From: Halictus rubicundus
Taxonomy: Eukaryota; Arthropoda; Insecta; Hymenoptera; Halictidae
DNA length: 64,000 nucleotides
Reading direction: 5' to 3'
NCBI RefSeq assembly: GCF_050948215.1
Contig: NW_027488577.1
Coordinates: forward strand, 1,054,001-1,118,000
In this document: positions 22,578-33,905 of the stretch, piece after piece
How the letters are laid out: each line of letters opens with the position of its first letter
Position numbering within the stretch: the stretch's first letter is position 1
Program-made: the position numbers and the translations under genes
The notes under the pieces: model-generated
What the model was told of the DNA's origin: nothing
Seen by the model: only the letters and a program-made list of their open reading frames with translations
Databases searched by the model: none

Positions 22578-22645
22578 GATACGATATTATAGAGGATACG
22601 ATATTATAGAGGATACGATATTATAGAGGATACGATATTATAGAG
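22578..22645. repeat. Four tandem copies of variant monomer GATACGATATTATAGAG
   Basis: Four perfect 17-bp copies again follow GGGTGGGATACAG. This is the third member of the same expandable site (with 15344 and 17936), probably carried by a larger repeated segment. Confidence 0.9.
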
Positions 22646-22847
22646 GATAGGATAGGATAGAGGATAGGATAGGATAGAGGATAGGATAGGATAGAGGATA
22701 GGATAGGATAGAGGATAGGATAGGATAGAGGATAGGATAGAGGATTGGATAGGATAGAGGATATTATAGGATAGAGGATAGGATAGGATAGCGGATAGGA
22801 TAGTATGGAGTATACGATAGAATTGAGGATAGGATAGGGTTGAGGAT

Positions 22848-25800
22848 AGGATAGGATAGAGGATAGGAGAAGATAGAGGATAGGATAGGATAGAGGATAG
22901 GATACGATAGAGGATAGGATAGAGAATAGGATAGGATAGAGGATAGGGGATTGGATCAGATACAGGATAAGAGACGGTAGAGGATTGGATAGGATAGAGG
23001 ATATTATAGGATAGAGGATAGGATAGGATTGATGATAGGATAGGAAAGATTACAGGATAGGATACAGGATACGATATTATAGAGGATAGGGTAGGATAGA
23101 GGATAGGATAGGATAGAGGATAGGATAGGATAGAGCATAGGATAGGATAAATGATAGGATAGGATAGAGGATTGGATAGGATAGAGGATACCAAAGGATA
23201 GTGGATAGGATAGGATTGAGGATAGGATAGGAAAGAGGACAGTATAGGATACAGGATACGATATTATAGTGGATACGATATTATAGAGGATAGGATAGGA
23301 TAGAGGATAGGATAGGATAGAGGATAGGATAGGATAGAGGATAGGATAGGATAGAGGATAGGATAGGATTGATGTTAGGATAGGAAAGATTACAGGATAG
23401 GATACAGGATACGATATTATAGAAGATAGGATAGGATAGAGGATAGGATACGATAGAGGATAGGATAGGATAGAGGATAGGATAGGATAGAGGATAGGAT
23501 AGGATATATGATAGGATAGGATAGAGCATAGGATAGGATAGAGGATAGGATAGGATAGAGGATTGGATAGGATAGAGGATACCAAAGGATAGAGAATAGG
23601 ATAGGATAGAGGATAGGGGATTGGATCGGATATGGGATAGGAGACGGTAGAGGATTGGATAGGATAGAGGATATTATAGGATAGAGGGTAGGATAGGATT
23701 GATGATAGGATAGGAAAGATTACAGGATAGGATACAGGATACGATATTATAGAGGATAGGATAGGATAGAGGATAGGATAGGATAGAGGATAGGATAGGA
23801 TAGAGGATAGGATAGGATAGAGGATAGGATAGGATAGGATAGAGGATAGGATAGGATATAGGATAGGATAGGATAGAGCATAGGATAGGATAGAGGATAG
23901 GATAGGATAGAGGACAGGATAGGATACAGGATACGATATTACAGAGGATACGATATTATAGAGGATAGGATAGGATAGAGGATAGGATAGGATAGAGGAT
24001 AGGATAGGATAGAGGATAGAATAGGATAGAGGATGGGATAGGACAGAGGATAGGATAGGATAGAGGATAGGATAGGATAGAGGATAGGATACGGATAGAG
24101 GATAGGATAGGATAAAGGATAGGATAGAGGATAGGATAGAGGATTGGATAGGATAGAGGATAGGATAGGAAAGAGGATAGGAGAAGATAGAGGATATGAT
24201 AGGATAGAGGATAGGATACGATAGAGGATAGGATAGAGAATAGGATAGGATAGAGGATAGGGGATTGGATCGGATACAGGATAGGAGACGGTAGAGGATT
24301 GGATAGGATAGAGGATATTATAGGATAGAGGATAGGATAGGATTGATGATAGGATAGGAAAGATTACAGGATAGGATACAGGATACGATATTATAGAGGA
24401 TACGATATTATAGAGGATAGGATAGGATAGAGTATAGGATGGATAGAGGATAGGATAGGAAAGATTACAGGATAGGATTCAGGATACGATATTATAGAGG
24501 ATACGATATTATAGAGGATAGGATAGGATAGAGGATAGGATAGGACAGAGGATAGGATAGGATAGAGGATAGGATAGGATAGAGGATAGGATAGGATAGA
24601 GGATAGGATACGGATAGAGGATAGGATAGGATAAAGGATAGGATAGAGGATAGGATAGAGGATTGGATAGGATAGAGGATATTATAGGATAGAGGATAGG
24701 ATAGGAAAGCGGATAGGATAGTATGGAGTATACGATAGAATTGAGGACAGGATAGGGTTGAGGATAGGATAGGATAGAGGATAGGAGAAGATAGAGGATA
24801 GGATAGGATAAATGATAGGATAGGATAGAGGATAGGATAGGATAGAGGATAGGATAGGATATAGGATAGGATAGGATAGAGCATAGGATAGGATAGAGGA
24901 TAGGATAGGATAGAGAATTGGATAGGATAGAGGATACCAAAGGATAGAGGATAGGATAGGAATGAGGATAGGATAGGAAAGAGGACAGGATAGGATACAG
25001 GATACGATATTATAGAGGATACTATATTATAGAGGATAGGATAGGATAGAGGATAGAATAGGATAGAGGATAGGATAGGATAGAGGATTGGATAGGATTG
25101 AGGATAGGAGAGGATAGAGCAGATGATAGAGCATAGGAAAGAATTGAGGATAGGATAGGATAGAATATAGGATAGGATAGTGAATAGGATAGGATAGTTG
25201 ATGGGATAGGATACAGCATAGGATAGGATAGAGGATAGGATAGGATGGAGGATAGGAAAGGATAGAGGATAGGATATAGGATTGGATAGGATAGAGGATA
25301 GGATCGGATAGAGGATTGGATATGATTGAGGATAGGAGAGGATAGAGCAGATGATAGAGCATAGGAAAGAATTGAGGATAGGATAGGATTGAATATAGGA
25401 TAGGATAGAGGATAGGATAGGATAGAGGATAGGATAGGATAGAGGATAGGATAGGATAGAGGATAGGATAGGATAGAGGATAGGATAGGATGGTTGATAG
25501 GATAGGATACAGGATAGGATAGAATAGAGGATAGGATACGATAGAGGATAGGATAGGATATAGGATAGGATAGGATAGAGGATAGGATAGGATAGAGGAT
25601 AGGATAGGACAGAGGATAGGAAAGGATATTATAGAGGATAGGATAGGATAGAGGATAACATAGGGGATTGGATAGCATAGAGGATAGGAGACGATAGAGG
25701 ATAGGATAGGATAGATGATATTATAGGATAGAGGATAGGATAGGATGGAGGATAGGAGAGGATAGAGGACAGGATATAGGATTGGATAGGATAGAGGATA

Positions 25801-28790
25801 GGATCGGATAGAGGATTGGATAGGATAGAGGATAGGAGAAGATAGAGGATAGGATAGGATAGAGGATAGGATACGATAGAGGATAGGATAGAGAATAGGA
25901 TAGGATAGAGGATAGGGGATTGGATCAGATACAGGATAAGAGACGGTAGAGGATTGGATAGGATAGAGGATATTATAGGATAGAGGATAGGATAGGATTG
26001 ATGATAGGATAGGAAAGATTACAGGATAGGATACAGGATACGATATTATAGAGGATAGGGTAGGATAGAGGATAGGATAGGATAGAGGATAGGATAGGAT
26101 AGAGCATAGGATAGGATAAATGATAGGATAGGATAGAGGATTGGATAGGATAGAGGATACCAAAGGATAGTGGATAGGATAGGATTGAGGATAGGATAGG
26201 AAAGAGGACAGTATAGGATACAGGATACGATATTATAGTGGATACGATATTATAGAGGATAGGATAGGATAGAGGATAGGATAGGATAGAGGATAGGATA
26301 GGATAGAGGATAGGATAGGATTGATGTTAGGATAGGAAAGATTACAGGATAGGATACAGGATACGATATTATAGAAGATAGGATAGGATAGAGGATAGGA
26401 TACGATAGAGGATAGGATAGGATAGAGGATAGGATAGGATAGAGGATAGGATAGGATATATGATAGGATAGGATAGAGCATAGGATAGGATAGAGGATAG
26501 GATAGGATAGAGGATTGGATAGGATAGAGGATACCAAAGGATAGAGAATAGGATAGGATAGAGGATAGGGGATTGGATCGGATATGGGATAGGAGACGGT
26601 AGAGGATTGGATAGGATAGAGGATATTATAGGATAGAGGGTAGGATAGGATTGATGATAGGATAGGAAAGATTACAGGATAGGATACAGGATACGATATT
26701 ATAGAGGATAGGATAGGATAGAGGATAGGATAGGATAGAGGATAGGATAGGATAGAGGATAGGATAGGATAGAGGATAGGATAGGATAGGATAGAGGATA
26801 GGATAGGATATAGGATAGGATAGGATAGAGCATAGGATAGGATAGAGGATAGGATAGGATAGAGGACAGGATAGGATACAGGATACGATATTACAGAGGA
26901 TACGATATTATAGAGGATAGGATAGGATAGAGGATAGGATAGGATAGAGGATAGGATAGGATAGAGGATAGAATAGGATAGAGGATGGGATAGGACAGAG
27001 GATAGGATAGGATAGAGGATAGGATAGGATAGAGGATAGGATACGGATAGAGGATAGGATAGGATAAAGGATAGGATAGAGGATAGGATAGAGGATTGGA
27101 TAGGATAGAGGATAGGATAGGAAAGAGGATAGGAGAAGATAGAGGATATGATAGGATAGAGGATAGGATACGATAGAGGATAGGATAGAGAATAGGATAG
27201 GATAGAGGATAGGGGATTGGATCGGATACAGGATAGGAGACGGTAGAGGATTGGATAGGATAGAGGATATTATAGGATAGAGGATAGGATAGGATTGATG
27301 ATAGGATAGGAAAGATTACAGGATAGGATACAGGATACGATATTATAGAGGATACGATATTATAGAGGATAGGATAGGATAGAGTATAGGATGGATAGAG
27401 GATAGGATAGGAAAGATTACAGGATAGGATTCAGGATACGATATTATAGAGGATACGATATTATAGAGGATAGGATAGGATAGAGGATAGGATAGGACAG
27501 AGGATAGGATAGGATAGAGGATAGGATAGGATAGAGGATAGGATAGGATAGAGGATAGGATACGGATAGAGGATAGGATAGGATAAAGGATAGGATAGAG
27601 GATAGGATAGAGGATTGGATAGGATAGAGGATATTATAGGATAGAGGATAGGATAGGAAAGCGGATAGGATAGTATGGAGTATACGATAGAATTGAGGAC
27701 AGGATAGGGTTGAGGATAGGATAGGATAGAGGATAGGAGAAGATAGAGGATAGGATAGGATAAATGATAGGATAGGATAGAGGATAGGATAGGATAGAGG
27801 ATAGGATAGGATATAGGATAGGATAGGATAGAGCATAGGATAGGATAGAGGATAGGATAGGATAGAGAATTGGATAGGATAGAGGATACCAAAGGATAGA
27901 GGATAGGATAGGAATGAGGATAGGATAGGAAAGAGGACAGGATAGGATACAGGATACGATATTATAGAGGATACTATATTATAGAGGATAGGATAGGATA
28001 GAGGATAGAATAGGATAGAGGATAGGATAGGATAGAGGATTGGATAGGATTGAGGATAGGAGAGGATAGAGCAGATGATAGAGCATAGGAAAGAATTGAG
28101 GATAGGATAGGATAGAATATAGGATAGGATAGTGAATAGGATAGGATAGTTGATGGGATAGGATACAGCATAGGATAGGATAGAGGATAGGATAGGATGG
28201 AGGATAGGAAAGGATAGAGGATAGGATATAGGATTGGATAGGATAGAGGATAGGATCGGATAGAGGATTGGATATGATTGAGGATAGGAGAGGATAGAGC
28301 AGATGATAGAGCATAGGAAAGAATTGAGGATAGGATAGGATTGAATATAGGATAGGATAGAGGATAGGATAGGATAGAGGATAGGATAGGATAGAGGATA
28401 GGATAGGATAGAGGATAGGATAGGATAGAGGATAGGATAGGATGGTTGATAGGATAGGATACAGGATAGGATAGAATAGAGGATAGGATACGATAGAGGA
28501 TAGGATAGGATATAGGATAGGATAGGATAGAGGATAGGATAGGATAGAGGATAGGATAGGACAGAGGATAGGAAAGGATATTATAGAGGATAGGATAGGA
28601 TAGAGGATAACATAGGGGATTGGATAGCATAGAGGATAGGAGACGATAGGGGATAGGATAGGATAGATGATATTATAGGATAGAGGATAGGATAGGATGG
28701 AGGATAGGAGAGGATAGAGGACAGGATATAGGATTGGATAGGATAGAGGATAGGATCGGATAGAGGATTGGATAGGATAGAGGATAGGAT
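22848..28790. repeat. Recent 2.95-kb tandem segmental duplication of satellite
   Basis: Copy 1 spans about 22848-25816 and copy 2 about 25817-28790. All marker variants occur in the same order. The offset is 2969 bp at the left (for example GGATAGGAGAAGAT at 22861 and 25830) and 2952 bp through the rest. The 17-bp change equals one monomer, lost from the run just after about 23281 (26233 in copy 2). Beyond that, only an occasional substitution was seen, such as GACGATAGAGG near 25692 versus GACGATAGGGG near 28644. The near-identity over almost 3 kb makes this the youngest large duplication visible, or a possible assembly artefact. Confidence 0.88.
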
Positions 28791-29281
28791 AGGATAGAGG
28801 ATAGGATAGGATAGAGAATAGGATAGGATAGAGGATAGGATAGGATAGAGGATAGGATAGGAAAGAGGACAGGATAGGATACAGGATACGATATTATAGA
28901 GGATACGATATTATAGAGAATAGGATAGGATAGAGGATAGGATAGGATAGAGGATAGAATAGGATAGTTGATAGGATAGGATAGGATAGAGGATAGGATA
29001 GGATAGTTGATGGGATAGGATACAGCATAGGATAGGATAGAGGATAGGATAGGATAGAGGATAGGATAGGATAGAGGATAGGATAGGATAGAGGATAGGA
29101 TAGGATAGAGGATAGGATAGGATAGAGGATAGGATAGGATAGAGGATAGGATAGGATAGAGGATAGGATAGGATAGAGGATAGGATAGGATAGAGGATTG
29201 GATAGGACAGAGGATAGGATAGGATAGAGGATAGGATATTATAGAGGATAGGATAGGATAGAGGATAACATAGGGGATTGG

Positions 29282-29286
29282 ATAGC
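29282..29286. other. Copia target-site duplication ATAGC (left copy)
   Basis: ATAGC at 29282-29286 is repeated at 34214-34218, directly outside the two LTRs. Joining the flanks with one copy gives the satellite variant GATTGGATAGCATAGAGG, which occurs intact many times in the window. Five bases is the usual copia duplication length. Confidence 0.92.
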
Positions 29287-29594
29287 TGTTGGTTTTGGGA
29301 AGCAAGGTATTTACTTATTTAGAAAGAATAAAAAAACACAGATATGATCATGAACGATATTTGATCGATGTTTCCTCTACTAAGGCTAGGCTTTTACTGA
29401 ACGACTTCGGCAGCTCGTCGATACGTTGGAGAAAAATAAAACATCTGAATGGGACACGTCGGCGGACCAAAAAGAAGCGCGGCTCTGTCTTTGATTCGAT
29501 ACCTAAAGACACCGCGAGATACAATGTAACGAGATACATATACAACAGTTAATGGAACCGTATTATAGATATAATTTCTGTACAAATATCTATA
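29287..29594 (-). repeat. Copia element 3' LTR (308 bp)
   Basis: This is a direct repeat of 33906-34213 with two visible substitutions (GCGCGG here versus GCTCGG in the other copy, and GTACAAAT versus GTGCAAAT). On the plus strand it runs TGTTGG...TCTATA. The 87-codon plus-strand frame and short minus-strand frames inside it are incidental. Confidence 0.95.
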
Positions 29595-29604
29595 CTCCCA
29601 CTCA
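29595..29604 (-). other. Copia polypurine tract
   Basis: In sense orientation the ten bases abutting the 3' LTR are TGAGTGGGAG, a purine-rich plus-strand primer of the kind used by copia elements. Its position also supports TATAG as the true LTR start. Confidence 0.75.
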
Positions 29605-29768
29605 GAAATTAATCTTTAAATACTTATAGAGATAACATCGTTCATTTCCCTTTTATTATTATTATTCTTGGGCAATATACAAATGGTTCAACATTCGTTG
29701 CAATGGATTGAGGAAAACCCAAAAAAAAAAACTCAATCAAACCATTATTATCGTTTAACAATTTCTTA
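29605..29768 (-). other. Copia 3' untranslated segment
   Basis: This is AT-rich sequence between the RNase H stop and the polypurine tract, including an A/T homopolymer near 29721-29731. No additional reading frame is supported. Confidence 0.7.
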
Positions 29769-30641
29769 TCACTCGGGCTCCTCCAGTCCGATCTGCTTGC
29801 GCATATAATTGAACTTCACTGTTGGTATTGGTTTTGTGAAAATATCCCCTAGTTGTTCACCTGTAGGTATATATTTTAGTATTATTTCCTTTTGTTCAAT
29901 CTTTTCTCGTGAAAAATGATACTTAACGTCGATGTGTTTCGATCGCTTATGATCTGTTGGATTAGTTCCTGTTGCTATACAACCGTTATTGTCCTCGAAA
30001 ATAGTAATTGGTTCCTTTATGTCTATTTTTATACTCGACAACAAAGATTTTATCCAACTAGCTTCTTTAATCCCTTCATATAACGCCATATACTCAGCTT
30101 CAGTTGAGGAAGTTGCAACTGAGTTTTGTTTCCTTGTATTCCAACAGATCGTATTCGTTTCAAACATTTTAAAAATATATCCAGTCGTACTCTTCCTGTC
30201 GATTTCATTACCTGCCCAATCAGAGTCTACATAACCAGTCAATATAGTTTTGAAATCATTTCTTTTATAAATTAAACGGTATCTTAACGATCCTTTCACA
30301 TATCTTAAGACCCTTTTTAGATTCTGCCAGAGTTCCTTATTATTTTTATTTTGATATCTGCTGAGCAAGTTCACAGCGAAACATAAATCAGGTCGCGTGC
30401 ATAGCATAGCATACATTAAGCAGCCAATAAGGTTCCTACATGGTACATCAAAATATTCATCCGAATCTAAGGCTGTGTAGTCTAATTTTGCAGGCAATGG
30501 AGTACTTACACTATTACACTCACTCATTTTGTACTTTTGCAAAACATTCTGTAAATAGACGCTTTGATCTAGAGTGATTATATCGTCTTTTCTTTCAACG
30601 TTTATTCCTAGGAATAATCTCATTTCGTTCATATCTGTCAT
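29769..30641 (-). pseudogene. Copia RT C-terminus and RNase H
   Basis: This is a 290-codon frame. The first 120 residues cover the RT thumb and connection, with STPLP, CRNLIGCLMYAM and TRPDL blocks typical of Ty1/copia. RNase H follows, with its first acidic site in GYVDSDW (D139/D141), then STEAEYMAL (E181/E183), then FEDNNG (D217), and the HIDVKYHF block near the C-terminus. The frame is open upstream of the ATG at 30641 and clearly continues from the RT palm, so that ATG is not a natural start. A frame change in the A-rich tract at about 30642-30680 separates it from the YVDD segment. It ends at TGA (29769-29771 on the plus strand). Role in intact relatives: DNA synthesis and RNA removal during retrotransposition. 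Confidence 0.9.
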
Positions 30642-30666
30642 TGAAAACTTTCTTTTTAAATAATCT

Positions 30667-30747
30667 TTAAAGTTTTTTTAATGTGCTTCTATCGTATGTA
30701 ACTATTAAGAGATCGTCAACGTACAAAATGACATATATACTTTTTAC
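30667..30747 (-). pseudogene. Copia RT catalytic segment (YVDD), isolated in its own frame
   Basis: A short piece in the third minus-strand frame reads the RT palm catalytic motif YVDDLLIV, with YVDD encoded by plus-strand positions 30712-30723. It ends at TAA (plus 30667-30669). The upstream RT frame (30716-32005) reads through the same DNA out of register and stops at 30716. The downstream frame (29769-30641) resumes in yet another register. The catalytic core is therefore cut off by a frame change on each side. Both changes lie near A-rich runs. Confidence 0.85.
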
Positions 30748-32005
30748 AAATATGATTCCTATCGAGGAAATATAAACAGCGATCTACAGAAGAGTTTTGA
30801 AAGCCATGGTTTTTGAGAGTGACTTCAAAAAGTTGGAACCAGCATCTGGCCGATTGTTTTAAGCCATATAATGCTTTATTCAACCTGCATACTTGATTTT
30901 CTTGCGCTTGAATACCTTCTGGTACACGCATATAAATCTCCTCTTTCAGTAGACCATTCAAAAAGGCTGTCTTAACGTCCATTTGGTGAATTAATAAATT
31001 ATACTGATTTGCAAAGGCCAAAAGCATTCGAAAAGTTGCAATGCGAGCTACAGGCGCAAAGGTCTCATTATAGTCTAATAAATATTGTTGACTAAAACCT
31101 CTTGCAACCAATCTCGCTTTAAATTTGCATGGATTTCCGTTTTCATCCATTTTAATGCTAAAAACCCATTTGCAATCAACTATATTTTTATTATTTGGAC
31201 GGGGAACTAGGTTCCACGTATTGTTATATATTAGGGAGTCGATTTCATCTTTTATCGCTTTCTCCCACTGAATCTTATCATCACGGTCTTTTATCTCACT
31301 ATACGCTTTGGGAACTTCACAATTTGTTACGAGTGCATAAGCATGATAATCATGCTCCTCATTATAATTTATATGAGGTTTGACTTTAATTCTTGCACTT
31401 CTTCGCGAACCACTTTCATTAGAGTCAATTTGAGCATTAGTGTTTTCGATATTCCTTTTATCAGACACTATTGTTTCGCTCCTTTGACTTTTGCTGATTT
31501 CTTTTTCTTCATCAGCTTCTTGTGATTTTATTGCTACGATACTTTCTTCTTCAAAGTTATTTGTGTGTACAAAAGGTCTTGAATTTTTAAAATTAATCTC
31601 ATCAAAAATGACATCACGGGCTATCATGAATTTTCCTGTATTCGCGTTTAATATTTTATACCCGTTTTTCTCATAGCCTATAAATATCCCTTTAAACGAT
31701 TTCTTATCAAATTTACTTTCTCTATTTTTGTCGTGCACGTAGACGGTGCTACCAAAAATTCTTAAACGATTTAATTTTGGTTTCCTATTATGCCATAGTT
31801 CAAAAGGAGTTTTATTCTCCGCGATGGCTTTACTTGGAGAAATATTAATTAAGTGGGCTGCTGTTAATATTGCCTCTCCCCATAGCTCTTTGTATAAAAC
31901 AGCACCATGAATCATGGCGCGAGCTTTTTCTAATAGAGTTCTGTTCATTCGTTCTGCTATGGGATTTTGCTGAGGCGTATACGGAACAAATAGGAAATTT
32001 TGCAC
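30716..32005 (-). pseudogene. Copia integrase C-terminal half and RT N-terminal half
   Basis: This is a 429-codon frame. It begins just after the second integrase Asp; the third catalytic residue is E18 in NPIAERMNR. Integrase C-terminal blocks follow (FELWHNRKP, RIFGSTVYVHDK, FIGYEKNGYKI). A Lys/Ser/Glu-rich linker covers about 150-205. RT starts near 260 (NNTWNLVPRP) and has the first palm Asp in HQMDVKTAFLNG (D343) and the ALYGLKQSARCWF block. The last 10 residues or so are out of register. The frame is the same as that of the Gag segment upstream, separated only by a TAG. The ATG at 32005 is therefore internal to the original Pol and not a genuine start. Confidence 0.9.
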
Positions 32006-32056
32006 ACAAAAAGCTTTGAATTCATTTGATAAGTATTCTGTCCCATTATCGCAATT

Positions 32057-32059
32057 CTA
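32057..32059 (-). other. In-frame TAG nonsense codon in copia integrase
   Basis: On the minus strand the codon is TAG, preceded by CAGATTGCAAAT and followed by AATTGCGATAATGGG. The reading register is the same on both sides, so this is a single-codon interruption between the first integrase Asp and the DNG block. It is a substitution-type lesion, unlike the two frame changes in RT. Confidence 0.92.
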
Positions 32060-33817
32060 ATTTGCGATTTGTAAACTGAAGTGTGATTCAGATTTGGCTA
32101 CAAAGTCTTGAAAAACTTTGAACACTTCAGATTTAAACGCGATGAGATAAACGACCGTGTAATGTGTAAATTCGTCAATGAATGTAACAAAATAACTTTT
32201 TTCGTCGATTGTTTTTGGTTTAATTGGTCCACATACATCAGAGTGGACAGTAAACAGAGGTCTAGTTATGTGACTCCTGTCCCTTCCTTTTGAGAAAGGC
32301 AGACGCGCTTGTTTTCCGTACACACAAGCTTCACATAAATCCTGTGTAGGATTAATTCTGTCTATTAATTTCTTACCAACGATTAAATCATTCTGTTTCA
32401 TTTTAACGAATTTAGAACTCTCAATATGACCCAAACGTTCATGCCACAATTTGTATGTGTTTGGTACTACGATATTATTTGCATATGTTTTATCACACAT
32501 AGTTTTATCAATAGTAAATGTTACACATATTAAATTTTGTGCTGACTTACCAGTGAGTATGGTCTTACCACCTTTCGTTACTGTAACTTTGCCAGTTTCG
32601 CTAAAAATGACTCTCATTCCGGCTTCCTGGATTCGGCGAACGGAAAGTAGGTTGTTTGGGACATCGGGTACGTATAATACATTCTCCAGAACTCCGGTAA
32701 CTCCTAGATTTGTCGTTATTTTAATCGAACCAATCTTCGTTGCCGTGATAACTTCTCCTTTCTTTGCAATTGACACATGAATGGGCTTCTTCAATGTTGA
32801 TAAAGTCACGAAAAAATCCATTTCATTAACCAAGTGATCTGTAGCACCTGAGTCCAATATGAAATCTATTTCAGCAGAATCATTTGATCTTTTATTATTT
32901 TTTATTTGAACTCCTGTCATAAACGCGAAGCTTTCACGCTCTCCTTGCACTTGAACGGTTTGAATTGTTCGCGGCCGCTCTTCAGCCGTAGAATTCCTTT
33001 TGTAATAGTAGCAGTCTTTCTTTTCGTGGTTTCTTCTGCCACAATAATCACATTTTTTATAATAGTTTTTGTTAAATCCTTTATTTTTAAAAGAACGACG
33101 TTGATGATTATTTTCATTTCTTTTAAAACTTGTCTTAAATTTTTTATCTCTCTTTATCCTCTCATTATCCCTTTTTGTTTCTATATGCAATACTTTTGCA
33201 CTTGTTTCACTTTTCTCGTTTCGTAGTTTCACTTCATAATCTAGCAATTTAATTTTCACAAATGCGAGGCTTAGATTTTCGTCTGATTGGGTTTGGATTG
33301 CGGTGACGAGTGGATCGTATGAATTTGGTAACGTTAATAACAATCTGGCTACTTTACTCATCTCGGACAGTGTTTCTCCCGCAGAGTGTAGTTCCACTAT
33401 CATTTCGTCGAAAAGTATGAAATGTTTTGAAAGTGGTATATCTTCCTTAAATTTAAAACACAATAACTTCTTCTCGACAGCAAGTTGAGTTGCGAGGCTT
33501 TTTCTTTGGTATATCGCATCCAATTTGTTAATTATATCCCTAGCCGTATCTGTCTCCGTTGCGAAACATAACATTGAATCTGTTAAGTATTCAATAATTA
33601 TTCCCGTAGCAATTCTCTCGCATCGCATCCAATCTTTTCCCGGGGTTTCTGGGCGATCCAAGTCCAAAACTTTCAGTGCATCCTCTTCTGCTATTAATGC
33701 CCGAATTCTGTGTTTCCAGACGCTATACTTTTCCCCATCGAAGGGGTTGATGTTTCGCTTTGTCTTCTTCGTGTCTGCACTCATTTTCACAGTATCACAC
33801 GTCTCTTTCCCGTTCAC
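32057..33817 (-). CDS. Copia Gag, protease and integrase N-terminal half
   Basis: This is a 586-codon frame. Residues 20-200 form the copia-type capsid region (INPFDGEKYSVWK near 23-35). A zinc knuckle lies at C256, C259, H264 and C269 (CX2CX4HX4C) after a Lys/Asn-rich basic stretch. The aspartic protease site is D322-S-G-A. The integrase zinc finger is H459, H464, C495 and C498, and the first catalytic Asp is D527 in HSDVCGP. The frame ends at the premature TAG. The first ATG (33817) lies 88 bp from the LTR; a second ATG at codon 12 is closer to the conserved Gag start and may be the real one. Gag could still be produced, because the lesion lies beyond it. Confidence 0.92.
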   Translation of the reverse strand: MNGKETCDTVKMSADTKKTKRNINPFDGEKYSVWKHRIRALIAEEDALKVLDLDRPETPGKDWMRCERIATGIIIEYLTDSMLCFATETDTARDIINKLDAIYQRKSLATQLAVEKKLLCFKFKEDIPLSKHFILFDEMIVELHSAGETLSEMSKVARLLLTLPNSYDPLVTAIQTQSDENLSLAFVKIKLLDYEVKLRNEKSETSAKVLHIETKRDNERIKRDKKFKTSFKRNENNHQRRSFKNKGFNKNYYKKCDYCGRRNHEKKDCYYYKRNSTAEERPRTIQTVQVQGERESFAFMTGVQIKNNKRSNDSAEIDFILDSGATDHLVNEMDFFVTLSTLKKPIHVSIAKKGEVITATKIGSIKITTNLGVTGVLENVLYVPDVPNNLLSVRRIQEAGMRVIFSETGKVTVTKGGKTILTGKSAQNLICVTFTIDKTMCDKTYANNIVVPNTYKLWHERLGHIESSKFVKMKQNDLIVGKKLIDRINPTQDLCEACVYGKQARLPFSKGRDRSHITRPLFTVHSDVCGPIKPKTIDEKSYFVTFIDEFTHYTVVYLIAFKSEVFKVFQDFVAKSESHFSLQIAN

Positions 33818-33891
33818 TTTAAAACTTAAAATAACTTTAAAATTAGTTCAAATTAGTTTAAAGTAACTTTAAAATTACTTTAACTATGTGC
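33818..33891 (-). other. Copia 5' leader with ACTTTAAAATTA direct repeats
   Basis: This is a very AT-rich leader between the primer-binding site and the Gag ATG. On the plus strand it contains two copies of ACTTTAAAATTA and related TTTAAA-centred words. Its function is unknown. Confidence 0.65.
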
Positions 33892-33905
33892 CTGGGCCCA
33901 TAACC
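33892..33905 (-). other. Copia primer-binding site matching initiator-Met tRNA anticodon arm
   Basis: The plus strand reads CTGGGCCCATAACC, which matches the anticodon stem and loop of eukaryotic initiator tRNA-Met (CAT anticodon). In sense orientation the complement directly follows the CCAACA end of the LTR. Priming from an internally cleaved initiator tRNA fragment rather than the tRNA 3' end is known for Drosophila copia. This supports the clade assignment. Confidence 0.88.

Larger units (their letters stand above)
12298..29286. repeat. 17-bp minisatellite array, central block
   Basis: This is 17 kb of continuous satellite. From about 12.3 to 13.4 kb and again from 25.0 to 28.4 kb it carries M1-type markers (GAGCAGATGATAGAGCATAG near 13.0, 25.12, 25.35, 28.07 and 28.30 kb). 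Between about 13.4 and 25.0 kb M1 is absent. Other variants dominate there: GATTGATGATAGG followed by GGAAAGATTACAGG, the ATACCAAAGGATAG block, GGGGATTGGATCGG and tandem GATACGATATTATAGAG. Segments repeat at scales from hundreds of bases to about 3 kb. No host gene or RNA gene is recognisable. The block ends at the copia element, whose 5-bp target copy is 29282-29286. Confidence 0.97.

Noticed and set aside
29289..29552. 87-codon plus-strand frame in the copia LTR (and its twin at 33908-34171)
   Set aside because: It lies wholly within the LTR, on the strand opposite to the element, with no recognisable domain. It is duplicated only because the LTR is.
33892..33905. Initiator-Met tRNA gene
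   Set aside because: Only the 14-base anticodon-arm match is present, at the copia primer-site position. No acceptor, D or T arms are there.
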